Source: Pholiota molesta (taxonomy: Eukaryota; Basidiomycota; Agaricomycetes; Agaricales; Strophariaceae). From it: a stretch of 64,000 nt of DNA. Positions 11,709 to 22,352 of the stretch are shown here, piece by piece. Position numbers and translations under genes: made by a program. The stretch spans positions 1-64,000 of the forward strand of contig JACGCK010000047.1 in NCBI GenBank assembly GCA_014925825.1. The letters are read 5' to 3'. Each line of letters begins with the position of its first letter. Position 1 is the stretch's first letter. Below the pieces are notes generated by a model that had not been told where the DNA came from, ran no database searches, and worked only from the letters and a program-made list of their open reading frames with translations.

Positions 11709-12369
11709 CTCATATAAAGAACTGAGGATATCTTCATATAAATTAAATTAGGGCAATGCAGGAAGTCATGGGCATTGTTACTATATCATATATACATCAT
11801 TCTGCATAAGCGTGACGATTTGCGGTGCTTGGAGTGATGTTTATCCTTGTTTGGTTAGACCTTCTGAGTATACTAAACAGTTCAACCAGTCTATAATTCT
11901 ATGTAACGTCTTCACCTATGAGACACAAAAACGTAACAGACAGATAGCCATTTAATACTTACATTTTTCCATGGATCTATTTGGCTGTCTTGGATGACAA
12001 AAAATCTGTTGGTTGCATTGCGAATAATTATGTGTCACAGAAATAATGTAACGTGTGACAGATTTGTTTTAACACTAATTCTGGTCTGTGCGCCCGCTAC
12101 ATGAACTAAACGTCTAAACAAAACATATATTTGGAGAGCATATTATCTATTGGACTGAATATCAAGAGAAATAATGATGCGGAAGTGTTTTAGGAGAGAT
12201 AATGAGCATTTAAAGTCCATAAGTTACTAGATAATCCATTTTCTGACTCTCTTGGCCCAAAGAAATTTGGAAAGTGATATTTTTACGAGGCTAGTATATC
12301 TACAATACACCTAGTACCGTTGAACCGACTCTCGAGGCCACACAGCGTCGGGAATTGGGCAAATGATGT
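11709..12369. other. AT-rich intergenic stretch
   Basis: No gene or RNA is recognised between the minisatellite and the GCTAGCGTG inverted cluster. Confidence 0.5.
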
Positions 12370-12426
12370 TTGCTAGCGTGGGCTAGCGTGCACGTGACTC
12401 ACGCTAGCTACACGCTAGCCACGCTA
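12370..12426. repeat. GCTAGCGTG inverted-repeat cluster
   Basis: Two direct copies of GCTAGCGTG are followed, after CACGTGACT, by inverted copies CACGCTAGC and CACGCTAGCCACGCTAA. It uses the same AGCGTG core as the minisatellite at 11.5 kb, which suggests a shared terminal or transposase-binding motif. Confidence 0.7.
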
Positions 12427-13726
12427 ACTCACGCGAAAATCTAGTTGCCCGATCGTGTCAATGCGTGGAAAGCCTTCGCCGTATTCTCTGCGTCGATAGC
12501 TGGAAAAGAATATGATTAGCATAATGATAATGGAAGGCAAGTCCGCATAGAGCTGATTCGCACTATATATTGGCTGGCGTCTTAGGAAGCCGAAAGACAC
12601 TGTCGATAAAGGGTCGACCTTCGGTCTCCCCGACACCATGCTGACATAAGACAATTTCTTTTGCAAGAGTAGAATATATTATGAACTTTATATTATGATT
12701 CTATGCAGACTCTATGTACAAGGCTAGAAATTAATACTATCAATATATGGCTCTATGTACAAGGTGACAGACCACGAGATATAATATATAATAAGTTTGT
12801 TACAATCAATTATGAAAAAGGGTGATATATGTACAAGGCGGCAGTAGTTCAATATATGGCAAGTATGTTACAGTTATGGGATGGGATTATGATGCTCAAG
12901 ATGCAGCATGTAATGTCTGAGCCAATTCTAATCACCAAGATTGATAAAGAAGTAAGTGTTAATTTGAAGCAAAATTGTGCCTGAATACAATATCTTCGTA
13001 AGGAGGTCGAGTAGAACATGCAGAAATTCACGTACCAAATTATTGTAATTCGCCAAAACAGACTTCCGAACGTTTGCGAAACCCATTTCGAGCTCCAAGA
13101 TCGCCATCGGAACGTTGGTCGTTGGTTGATGTTGATGAAGAAATGAACGCCTCCTATATAGAATCCTCTTTGTGAAAAGACGCGTGCTGTCAGATGCCAA
13201 TCGTCCCCATGAGGCGGGGTGCTATCCGTTTTTTAAGCAAATCGGCTAGAACGGTATTCCTGGTAAGAACTTACACGATTAAGAAACTACAATCGTGTTC
13301 GCACTGCGGAAGAGCCGCGATTGCAGCAAGAGCACGCCGAATCAATACGTTTTTACGATATTTGCGTAGTCGCCGGGGCATGTTTGTTTAATTTACAGAT
13401 AGATGAAGTAGTTGTTAAAGAGGAAGGAATTCATGAGAATGCCAACCATCGACGTTTATAAATCTTGTAGCTTCTTGAAGTCACAAGATTTGAGCTTAAT
13501 TTCTTGTTGAGTGACCCTCCCAGTCTGTGCTGCTTATGTGCCTATTTACTTCTATTTCACGAGCTCAATCCCCATGCATTTCAACCAAGTTTATTCAGAT
13601 GTACTACGCAACGAGGTTTTCCAGGATAGAAACTGGCAGTAGTTGGCGGTCGATGAGCCGTCGCAGGTGTAAGCGGGAAAGGCGGAGGCGCGGGCATCGT
13701 AAGTGGCGAGATCGAGCGATACCTGA
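12427..13726. other. AT-rich DNA with TATGTACAAGG repeats; no gene recognised
   Basis: TATGTACAAGG occurs three times (about 12713, 12751 and 12828). Open frames are short and show no motif. No supported gene. Confidence 0.45.
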
Positions 13727-13909
13727 CGCGCAAGTAGTGATTGGCAGGGGTTTTCAAACCCGTGCGGGTTTGGGCCAGGGGTTTGGCGGGTACGGGTTGG
13801 GGTCTGGCTTTCCTGACCCGGCCTCACCCCTTACCCGTACCCACGGGTTTGGCGGGTGCGCTTGGGGTACGCGGCCCCCCGCGGCCGCTCAATGCCGTTC
13901 GATTAAAGC

Positions 13910-13964
13910 GGAGTTTGAAATCGACATCAACGAGACAATCTCGTTGATGTCAATTTCAAACTCC
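13910..13964. repeat. Long hairpin inside the hAT-like element
   Basis: A 26-bp stem with one mismatch and a 3-nt loop (CAA). The inner part is GACATCAACGAGA with its exact complement. The outer part is GGAGTTTGAAAT with its complement. Confidence 0.92.
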
Positions 13965-13982
13965 CTTTCTTCATGGTCGCAT

Positions 13983-14013
13983 GCCCCTCCCCTCCAATGA
14001 GGGATGTGGGCCG
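13983..14013. repeat. CCCCTCC-GAGGGATGTGGGCC box, copy 1
   Basis: One of seven copies in the window (others near 16774, 16827, 17928, 18063, 18683 and 18742) of a ~31-bp box with core CCCCTCCAACGAGGGATGTG. Confidence 0.85.
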
Positions 14014-14711
14014 CCGGAATTCATGATGCGAGCGGGACAGCGACGCTGGATAGCAAAGGGAAGACCCGAGGAGCGGGAGATCCGCTAGGTGCGTCGCAGC
14101 CGCCACCCTAAATCCCTCCACTGACCCCTCCCCACTCATAGATCCATCTTGGGCAGCACGACCCCTGCCCTTACCACGCCGGTCGGACGACAACGGTCGA
14201 ACCACAATGGCAAGCGAGGACGATGGCGGACGACACGCGTACACGACAGCGGACGACACGCGTACATGACAGCGGACGACACGCGAACACCATGACGGCT
14301 GGACACGACGACGGGTGGACAACAGTGCATGCCAGCGGACGGACGACCTCACACGGGCATGACAACGGCGCAGGACGGGCGACGTCGGCGGCGCACAATG
14401 ATGGACACACAATGGTGTGGGGAGTGGGACAACGAGGCAGGCTAAAGGCGGGCACCACAGCGGTATCCCAGCCGTCTGCATACACAAGGAGTGCTGCATT
14501 TGCAGCCTCCGCGTTATGCAGACGCTTGAGGAAACATGCCCGTGGTGCTAACCCGTTCGTGCGGGTTTCGATACCCTCGATACCCCTCAAACCCGCAACC
14601 CAAACCCGCGAAACCCCCGTACCCGTACTGCGGGTGGAGGGTTTGGCGAGTGCGGGTGCGGGTCTGGCCTCCGAAACCCGGGGGTTACCCGTGCGTATCA
14701 CTACGCGCAAG

Positions 14712-15205
14712 CGCTGACACTGAAGCATTGCTTCGTTAGTACTGCGTGCACGCCGGTGCCACGGACTCAGGAACGCACCCCTCAGGCGCGATGGCAGCAG
14801 AACGACTACAGGGGAGGCGATTGCGACTGCACGACCACCAGCATCCAGCGCAGTTGCGCAGCGTGGCTTGCCACTGCTGACGTGCGGTGCCGCGGGAGAG
14901 GTGGGACATTGTCAAGGATCCTGCGTGCCGGGCGCGCGCTGCCACCGTCGTGTCCACCGCCGCCCTCGTGTCCCGTGTCCACCAATGCTCTCGCGTCACT
15001 GCCGCCCTCGTTGTGCCCACTGCCGCCCTCATGTCCTGCTCTCGTTGGAGCCATTACCAGCCAGCTCCGGGTATCGAATCTTGGCGGTGGGGCGCTGACT
15101 GGCCGTCGTTGTCGCTAGCCATTGATGTTGCTGGCCATAGTCCCGGCTTGCCGTCATCATGATGCTACCTGGACGTCCCAGCCATAGACGCTATATTTAT
15201 GTATG
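14712..15205. other. GC-rich spacer without recognisable gene
   Basis: Contains repeated TGTCC/CCGCCCTCGTG motifs around 14940-15040. The frames look like low-complexity artefacts. Confidence 0.45.
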
Positions 15206-15634
15206 AAAGTGGGTAACTACCCAGTTAGAGGTATACATCCACACCGGGAGTTACCCAGAGGTCTTTTGGCAGGGGATTTGGAGGGTATGCCGGGTGCGCC
15301 GTAGGATGACAAATTGATGGCTGGGTGAGCGGGTGATGGTGTATATGTGCTGGGTATCCCAAAAGGGATAGCGGGATGTGTAGGGCGCTGTGGATGGGGG
15401 CGGGCGCGCGGCGGGCGCTTGGGGCTGTAGCCTAACAAATGTAAACAATGCAGGATTTGATGCTCGGGGGGCCGCGCTCGCTGTAGGGCGACGTCGGGGG
15501 CAATTTGGGGCGGGAAAAAAAGGCGGAATATAGATAAATAATGTACGGACCTATTGCACCCCTTTCCGCGCGTCGGGGAGGGCGGGAAGGGATGGATTCG
15601 GACAGATGCTTATGGATGACGTGCTATATTTAGC
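15206..15634 (+). repeat. Left terminal inverted repeat of composite element
   Basis: Nearly identical to the reverse complement of 19511-19939. Both arms contain the same 73-codon open frame, which shows how recent the arms are but is not taken as a gene. Confidence 0.9.
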
Positions 15635-15824
15635 TTACGGCGCTTTTGCTAGCGGCGCTTACGGTTTCTAATTTTAAAATATCTCAGCTACAGCTGGCAT
15701 TCCGCCTTGCTTTTGCTTGCGTTTTGCTTGGTTTTACTTATTATGTTATTGAAAGGTGCTAATACAAGATTAAATATACTGAATAACGTAGGAAAGGAAG
15801 GTTAGGAGAGAAGGGGCGAGCAGA

Positions 15825-16720
15825 ATGCTCATCCCTGCTCCCTCACGCCTCCCGCTGCCTGTCGTCGTGGCTCGGTTGCGCCGACCCTTGCCACCCCGCC
15901 TCGCGTGGACTGCCTCTGTAGCCTGCGCACTCTCAGGCTTACGCCGTACGTTTCGTAGGCGTCGGTCTTCGCTCTCTCATCGTCGGTCTACCTCGCGCTG
16001 TCGATGCGGCTGGGCCCGTCGGTCCCCCTCGCGCCGTAGGTCGCGTTGGTGTCGAAGCCGTTGGCGCCGCGAAGGACGGCACATGCGGGGCCAATGATGG
16101 TGTCGAGGGTGACGGCGCGATGAGGGGGTGGAGGCCAGATCGGCGCTACTGGGGGTGGGGTGGTGGTCGTGTTGCTGGGGTCGCCCTGCCGTCACGCATC
16201 TGGGTCATTGTACTGCCTCCGTCCGAGCGACTCCAGGACCTCAGGCCCGCAGCCATTACCTCAGGCCCGCCACCATTGGCATCGCTGGCGCTGCCCCAGC
16301 CCTTCGCTCGGCGCTGTCTCCGTCGCCGGTTCGCGTCCTTTGCTCGCCGCCGTCCTCGGTCGGCGTCGTCTCGGCTGGGCGTCCTCCTGGGTGTCCCATC
16401 TAGCCGTCATCCTCCGTGGGCATCCGGAGCGCAAGGCGTCGCGTTGGATGGCCATCGCATCTGCTGGGCGTCCTCCTCGTTGGCCGTCCTTGGGCTCACG
16501 GGTGACCGTCGTCCTCGCTGGTCTTTCTCCTCGCGAGCCGCCGTCCTTGCTGGGCTCGATCCCGCTGGTGGCCGTCCTTGCTACGCCTCGTGATTCGCGC
16601 TGGCAGCCGTCCTCACTGGGCCTTGTCTTCGCTGAGCCTCGCCCTCGGCTCGGTGGATGTTGTCCTGGGTGGGCGCCGTCCTCGCTGGCTACTATTCTGG
16701 CTGGGCTAGGTCGCCATCGT
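15825..16720. repeat. Degenerate GC-rich minisatellite (CGTCCTCGCTGGC type)
   Basis: Imperfect units such as GGCGTCCTCCTCGTTGGCCG recur from about 16440. The same unit appears inverted at 18880-19240. Confidence 0.6.
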
Positions 16721-16773
16721 CGCTGAACGCTCGGCGTCGCCCTTGCTGGCTGTCATTCTGCACGGCGGGTGGG

Positions 16774-16862
16774 AGCCGGCCCACATCCCTCATCTGAGGG
16801 GAGGGGCACACGGCGGGGGATCAGTGAGCCGGCCCACATCCCTCGTTGGAGGGGAGGGGCGC
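16774..16862 (-). repeat. Two inverted copies of the CCCCTCC-GAGGGATGTGGGCC box
   Basis: On the plus strand they read GCCGGCCCACATCCCTC followed by GGAGGGGAGGGG, twice, about 53 bp apart. Confidence 0.85.
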
Positions 16863-16943
16863 GCGACGACTAGAGGGGTCGGTGGTGGTGGTCGGCAGGT
16901 GGGAGGGGTGGTTGAGGGGTAGGGTGGTGGCGGCGACCATGGG

Positions 16944-16986
16944 TTGAAAGCGAAATCAACCAAATCTTGGTTGATTTCGCTTTCAA
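16944..16986. repeat. Perfect 20-bp hairpin
   Basis: TTGAAAGCGAAATCAACCAA, a 3-nt loop (ATC), then its exact complement. It adjoins the CAAGCTCCGCTTGA box shared by the GC-rich repeat family. Confidence 0.93.
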
Positions 16987-17146
16987 GCTCCGCTTGAACC
17001 GACCGGCAATACATTTGCCGGTGGTTTCGCCGTCGTCGTCGACGACGTTTACGACGTCAAAAGATAGTTTAGAATATTATTGAAGCGTGTGTTACACTAT
17101 GTAATAAGTAGGTATAGTATAAATTAAAAAATTAGTCATAAAAAAT

Positions 17147-17400
17147 GATTGAAACGATTGATATTTGGTATTCTGTCAAACCGTGGTGATCTTCGTCATT
17201 CGGACAGAATGAAGATTGATTTTTTTAAGACGGTCTACGTTGCCTATACAGCTAGAAAAAATGTTTATAGACAGTAGACAGTATATAGAGCAGAAATTAA
17301 CTACGTTCTGGAGGATATTTCAATGAAACCATTGATATTTCGTATTCTACCAAAACCGTGGTGATTTTCGTCATTCGTACAGGATGAAGATTGTGATGAT
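17147..17400 (+). repeat. Direct duplication of ~80 bp in AT-rich centre
   Basis: The segment from about 17147 (GATTGATATTTGGTATTCT...) is repeated from about 17326 (CATTGATATTTCGTATTCT...), both continuing into ACCGTGGTGAT and GTCATTCG. They are diverged copies ~175 bp apart. Confidence 0.75.
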
Positions 17401-17790
17401 TTATATTAGTTATGTTGCTAAAAACAGTGTTAATAGACTCAATAGATAGTCTATTGAATATATCTTAACTATTCACCGAAGGAGATCTTGATATTAACAA
17501 GTTGTACGTCGTTTACAGTAGGAATCAGTCAAGGAAGTGATAGATTTTTAAAACATCTCTTGACTCAAAGTAAGTCGTGCAATATTCGATTGCTTATACC
17601 TGGATTCCTCGGGCCGGAGCACATTTTAAATTAAGTATACATGTTCTCTATGATACCTAGATACTTATTTTCCCGAAATACTTTGAATTGACGTGGACCG
17701 GGACGTTTTGGACGACGAGCGCAACTCTGGACAGTCCCGGGCCGGGTGCTCCAGCCAATCGGGTGCGGCGCGGGAATCGCCGGCCACAGC

Positions 17791-17817
17791 GATCAACCAT
17801 GTTCAACATGGTTGATC
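17791..17817. repeat. Perfect 13-bp hairpin
   Basis: GATCAACCATGTT, one central C, then its exact complement. It is at the start of the second GC-rich block of the composite element. Confidence 0.9.
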
Positions 17818-17927
17818 TTACTTCTGTACCACCACCTCCCCTCGCCGCTACCCCTCTCGGCGCCTCCTCCCTCTTTCCTCTTCCCTCTCCTCTCCGCCGT
17901 CTGCTCGCCCCGCCTCGACCTAGCCGT

Positions 17928-18776
17928 GTGCCCCTCCCCTCCAACGAGGGATGTGGGCCGGCTCTCTAGTTCGACCACCAACCAGCGCCAAACCAAGAAG
18001 GAGCCCGCGAGCCTGTCCTCGCCGCCGCCTTTCCCTGGCCGCCTTCCCTTGCCCGTGCTGTGTGCCCCTCCCCTCCGTCGAGGGATGTGGGCTGGCTCCA
18101 GACTCGACACCAGCGGCAGGGCGAGGATAAGCGCGGATTCGGACTCACTAACCACAGCGCAACCGACACCACGGACAAACGCCGGGATGGTTCGGAGCGA
18201 CCGCGGGTGCGAGAGGTATGGCGACGGAAAGGTACGGCGAGCGAGAGTTACGGCGAGGGGGAGTTACGTCGAGCGAGAGGTACGGCGAGGAGAGGTACGG
18301 CGAGCACGCCTCACGGCGACCACGTCAGCCAGCGCGAACCCGCCGACCCAAGGCAGCCAGCGCCAGGACATGAAGGACGGCGTGCACGGCCGGCAGCAAG
18401 CCACCGCGACGCCCAACCCACGACGAGCAGCGAGCACGACTGACGGCGCGCACTAGGGACGGCGTGCAAAGGACAGCGACGGCGATGGGCAGCGACGGCG
18501 ACGGGTAGCGACGATGACTCCCAGCCAGGACAACGGACAGCAACGCCAACGTCCAGCGAAGACGGCAACGACGGCCGACGACGAGGATGACGGCGAGGAC
18601 AACGGGGGCGGTAGCGTGTAGCCGCCTCCCTCCACTCTCCACCCTCTACCCTCTCCTCGCCCTTGCCTCATTTCGGCTGCGTGCACCTCCCCTCCAACGA
18701 GGGTTGTGGGCCGGCTCTGTGATTCGACAACCAACGTCCGCGTGCCCCTCCCCTCCAACGAGGGATGTGGGCCAGA
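17928..18776 (+). repeat. Four direct copies of the CCCCTCC-GAGGGATGTGGGCC box
   Basis: Copies near 17928, 18063, 18683 and 18742. Most are followed by a TCGACA/CGACCA context, so the repeated unit is longer than the core box. Confidence 0.85.
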
Positions 18777-18879
18777 TGTTTCGCTCGACATTACGGGCAG
18801 GGGACGGCGAGCAGAGCAGGAGCAGCACAGCGCAACGGGCAGCACGACGGGCAGCACGGCGCGGCGAGCTGCACGGTGG

Positions 18880-19240
18880 ACGACGAGTGTCCAAGGGGCA
18901 GCAGAGCGGGTGGTAGCACAAGCTCGGGGGCCAGCGAGCGCACCTCACAGCGAGCCCGGCGGCCAGCGAGGATGACCGACGAGGCGCAACGTCCAGCGAG
19001 CACGAAGGTCGGCCGGCACGAAGGTTCACGGCCACGACAACGACACCCAGCGCGGACGAACGACACGGCGAGAACGACGGACGGCTAGCAAGCAGGACAG
19101 ACGGCCAGCTAGCGAGCACGAAGAACGGCCAGCGAGCACGATGGACGGCCAGCGAGCACAACGGACGGCCAGTCAGCGAGCACGAAAGACGGCAAACAAC
19201 CGGCGACGAGCACGACGGACCGGATGGCGAGGGCGATGGA
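18880..19240 (+). repeat. GACGGCCAGCGAGCACGA minisatellite
   Basis: Many imperfect units of GACGGCCAGCGAGCACGA. It is the inverted counterpart of the 16.4-16.7 kb array. Confidence 0.75.
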
Positions 19241-19510
19241 GGGTGAGGGTAACGGACGGCGAGGCGATAGCCACGGACGGCGGGCAGCGAAGGGAGAGCG
19301 AGGACGAGCATTTGCTCGTCCTATCTCTTCCCTTCTGGTTATTTTCCTTGCATTCAGTTTAGTTGATGTAATAGTAGTATAATCAATAAGATAAATGGTA
19401 TATATCAAGTAAAACCCGCTCAAAAACAACGAAAAGCAACGGAAAACGCGAGTAGGCGCCTGTGCTACATAGCCGAGGTCATCTAAAATTAGGTACTGAA
19501 AGCGCTGCGT

Positions 19511-19939
19511 GCTAAATATAGGTCGTCATCCATAAGCATCCCTCCTAATCCATCCCTTCCCGCCCTCCCCGACGCGCGCAAAGGGGTGCATTAGGTCCAT
19601 ATATTATTTGTATATATTCCGCCTTTTTTTCCCGCCCCAAATCGCCCCCGACGCCACGCTACAGCGAGCGCGGCCCCCCGAGCATCAAATCCTGCATTGT
19701 TTACATATGTTAGGCTACAGCCCCAAGCGCCCGCCGCGCGCCCGCCCCCATCCACAGCGCCCTACACATCCCGCTATCCCTTTTGGGATACCCAGCACAT
19801 ATACACCATCACCCGCTCACCCAGCCATCAATTTGTCATCCTACGGCGCACCCGGCATACCCTCCAAATCCCCTGCCAAAAGACCTCTGGGTAACTCCCG
19901 GTGTGGATGTATACCTCTAACTGGGTAGTTACCCACTTT
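19511..19939 (-). repeat. Right terminal inverted repeat of composite element
   Basis: Inverted near-copy of 15206-15634. Confidence 0.9.
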
Positions 19940-20801
19940 TGATACATGAAAGTAGCACCTACAGGTGGACGTCCGACGTCTTCGTCACGGTGGCTGCGAG
20001 CGCTTAGTGGCAATGGCGGCGTGCACGAAGCAGCTTGACAGGACGGCGATAACTGGGGGCTGCGAGAAGGTGGCTGCCGGCCCTGGATGGCGATGGCAGC
20101 GGCGAGCAAACTCGATGGCCGCGATGGCGGCTGCGAGCCCTTGATGGCGGCTGCGTGCACATGGAGCAGGGCGACCCACTGCAGGTGTTGAAGAGGCGGT
20201 GAGTGGCAGCGTATCACGGCGCTCGTGTACCCCGTCCCCAACGCGAAGCCGCCCAAGACGAAGAAAATGATGCGTGATTCCCGCTTTTTCTGCTGCGTTA
20301 GCTGATCCCATGTTCCAGGAGAAGGCCCACCACCCTCCCCCACCAGGCAAGGGCCGCAATACAAAGCCGGGTTACGGTGACGCGACTGCTGTGGAAGCGG
20401 CGGTTGCAGATGCCACAGCTGACCTCGCAAAGGCGCAGATCGACACAACAAGTTCCTCATGATAGATACCAGCAGAGCAGAACGTCATGTATTTACCCTC
20501 TAAGGATGCGGATATATTCATCAATGCCTTCTTCAGTATGAATAAGAACGACGGCGAGTCCGTATGGACAGAGAGCATGAATTTTGAGAGAGTAATGAGG
20601 GCTCTATTGCATAACTATTGGGCCACTAGTATCATTGTAGGTCGTAAGGTACTATACTATGTTCTAGGACATGTCTGGAATGAAATTACACGATGTAGAG
20701 GAAAATGCTGGCATGGATAGCAGTAAGGTCAAAAGTCAAGTGTCGATGGTGAACCACAATCTTCATCATCAACATCGCCGCCCGTCAGCGTCCGTCGGAT
20801 A
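19940..20801. other. Spacer with GGCGATGGCGGCTGCGAG-type repeats; no supported gene
   Basis: Imperfect repeats of GATGGCGGCTGCGAGC fill 19990-20170. The frames beyond are short and unrecognised. Confidence 0.4.
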
Positions 20802-20945
20802 CTACTGAGAGGGCTGCAGACGCTGATGCTGCTGCTGCGACTCCCGCGTGCGGCTGCCCTTCGTCTCGATCTTCACGTACTCGCTCTCTTCCGCGGCCCC
20901 GTCCTCGGGGTCCTTCTTCACGCCCATGTACGCCTCGCCGAGCAT
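20802..20945 (-). pseudogene. Isolated GC-rich terminal exon of an unknown host gene
   Basis: Minus strand: a splice-acceptor-like TTGTGACAG is followed by a 47-codon frame (starts MLGEAYMGVKKDPEDG) that is acidic then Gln-rich and ends in TAG at 20802. Its GC content and codon use differ sharply from the AT-richer genes immediately to the right. It looks like the last exon of a host gene whose upstream part is displaced or lost at the edge of the Helitron-associated island. Confidence 0.35.
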
Positions 20946-21691
20946 CTGTCACAATTGATTCTTAACTCCCATGTAAGGTTTTCCTCATGACTTTGAAGTC
21001 CCTGATCCGTTTCGAAACCAACAAAGTAGACGGAATCGTCGTAGAGATGACGGATGGAGTTGGGACAAACTGGGTCGATTCCGCAGACATGGTCTCGGGT
21101 CTCCTCCCAAGCGTTCGGATCGGTTTGAAGATCGAACCCTCTATCTCGATATTTGGTGATGCAGTGCGCGACTCGATGAGGAACCTCGCGATGGTTTATG
21201 AGCCCCATTCGGCGAAAGGTCAAGGCTGGGTAGAGACAAACTAGTCCGTACGGAGCGATGTAGTTCATGACCACTGTGCTGTGAAAATGTAGGATCGGTT
21301 CGATTTCTGACCGTGCTAGGGAGATCACAATGTTTATCGATTTCGACGCTGGACCGGAGGGTTTCGCATATTTGAGAACCATAAAGAGTGCGGAGTCGTC
21401 GTCGTCGATGTCCAAATAAGTTGTATCTCCGTAGGCTACAGCCTTGTAACCTTTTGAATTCAACACATATGTCAATAAATTTGCACAAGTTCGACGTGTT
21501 TTCGATACGTAGAAATCCAAATCTCCGGGACGAAACGCGGTAGGAAAAAGAGCGTAGAGGGCCCAAGATCCCGAAATGACTGCGTGCGTTGATTCCATAA
21601 GGTTTTGTAATTCGGCACCAGTTCCTAATTCATAGGTGGTCGCAATTTCCGAAAGGACGTTCAAGGCGTCCATAGTAGACATGCTGTTCAA
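20918..21691 (-). CDS. Nucleotidyltransferase-fold-like protein
   Basis: A 257-codon frame with the hallmark of minimal polymerase-beta-like nucleotidyltransferases near residues 35-60: a Gly-Ser (ISGSWALYAL) followed by GDLDFYV, the hG[GS]...DxD pattern that holds metal and NTP. A later acidic strand (DIDDDDSALFMV) may supply the third carboxylate. Such small NTase-like proteins occur in many copies in agaricomycete genomes with unknown substrates. The last ~12 codons run into the GC-rich exon at 20945, so the natural C-terminus is probably lost or spliced differently. It is the first gene of a run of orphan genes on both strands up to the Helitron. Confidence 0.6.
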   Translation of the reverse strand: MNSMSTMDALNVLSEIATTYELGTGAELQNLMESTHAVISGSWALYALFPTAFRPGDLDFYVSKTRRTCANLLTYVLNSKGYKAVAYGDTTYLDIDDDDSALFMVLKYAKPSGPASKSINIVISLARSEIEPILHFHSTVVMNYIAPYGLVCLYPALTFRRMGLINHREVPHRVAHCITKYRDRGFDLQTDPNAWEETRDHVCGIDPVCPNSIRHLYDDSVYFVGFETDQGLQSHEENLTWELRINCDRCSARRTWA

Positions 21692-22352
21692 AATTCCAGA
21701 AAAGCATTAGCATCTTGTTATGAAGACGAAAGTTATAGATACTGACTTTTCTTTTTATCCCCTCGACCAGTTAGAGAAATTTCCGATGTCGTGTGTGTGA
21801 TGTTTGAAAGGAAGATTTTCTGAGACAAAGATGGAAATGTCATGCCACTGATTTGTAAGTAATTTCACAATTGTTCCGTAAAATTCAGATAACATTTGAA
21901 GTTCGTATGCCTCGTTGTCCTTGTATTTTCAAAATAATCGTTCTTCGACTAGAGTGTCCCACCATCCAGTTCAGGGTAGGACACTTGGACACGGTCGCGG
22001 ATAAGCGTGTTCTTTGTCGGTATACACAGCGGACAGTGCGGATAACGATTTCCATCGCGTCCGTCGTGCATTGATACGGTATGAAAGCGAACTTAGGGCG
22101 GCACGTTGAGAGAAACGAGGACGACTATGTTCTCTTAATAACAAATCCTGATAAACCGAGATGAAAATTGCTTCAGAGGTTCGACGAGGAGTTGATTTAT
22201 GAAGATAGTGTAGAAACTGAAATATGAATGAAATGTATTTTCGAAAGTCCTGCTATCGATCTCAGAATCATGGTAGTTTCTTATTTAATTTTTTTTTAAA
22301 AAAAAAAACAAAGAAAAAAAAAAAAAAAAAAAAGAGACTCATGCACGAAGTC
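21692..22352. other. Intergenic, with A/T homopolymer tract
   Basis: A T-run then A-run (about 22286-22333) forms a near-continuous homopolymer patch. No gene is recognised. Confidence 0.5.

Larger units (their letters stand above)
13735..14703. mobile_element. Non-autonomous hAT-like element, 969 bp
   Basis: The block starts TAGTGATTGG and ends GCGTATCACTA, giving TAGTGAT/ATCACTA inverted ends. It is flanked by a perfect 8-bp duplication, CGCGCAAG (13727-13734 and 14704-14711); an 8-bp duplication is the hAT superfamily signature. The ends are rich in CCCG/CGGG (GCGGGTTTGG-type) direct and inverted repeats, and the interior holds a 26-bp-stem hairpin. No transposase is encoded. The right end (ACCCGGGGGTTACCCGTGC) matches the right end of the element at 48.3 kb. 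Confidence 0.82.
15206..19939. mobile_element. Composite element with ~430-bp terminal inverted repeats
   Basis: The ends AAAGTGGGTAACTACCCAG and its complement delimit 4.73 kb. The two terminal arms (15206-15634 and 19511-19939) are inverted copies with only scattered mismatches. The interior is a mosaic: GC-rich CGTCCTCGCTGG minisatellite on the left and its complement on the right, two hairpin-bearing GC-rich blocks, and an AT-rich centre. No transposase was found, so it is non-autonomous, or is a host segment trapped between two arms. No clear target duplication was found. Confidence 0.72.

Noticed and set aside
15217..15438. 73-codon frame repeated identically in both terminal arms (also 19608-19928)
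   Set aside because: Identity follows from the inverted repeat itself. The peptide is Pro-rich, has no motif, and neither copy has a convincing gene context.
13927..19429. Many 60-230-codon frames in the GC-rich blocks
   Set aside because: All frames stay open on both strands because stops are rare in GC-rich minisatellites. No domain and no consistent codon pattern.
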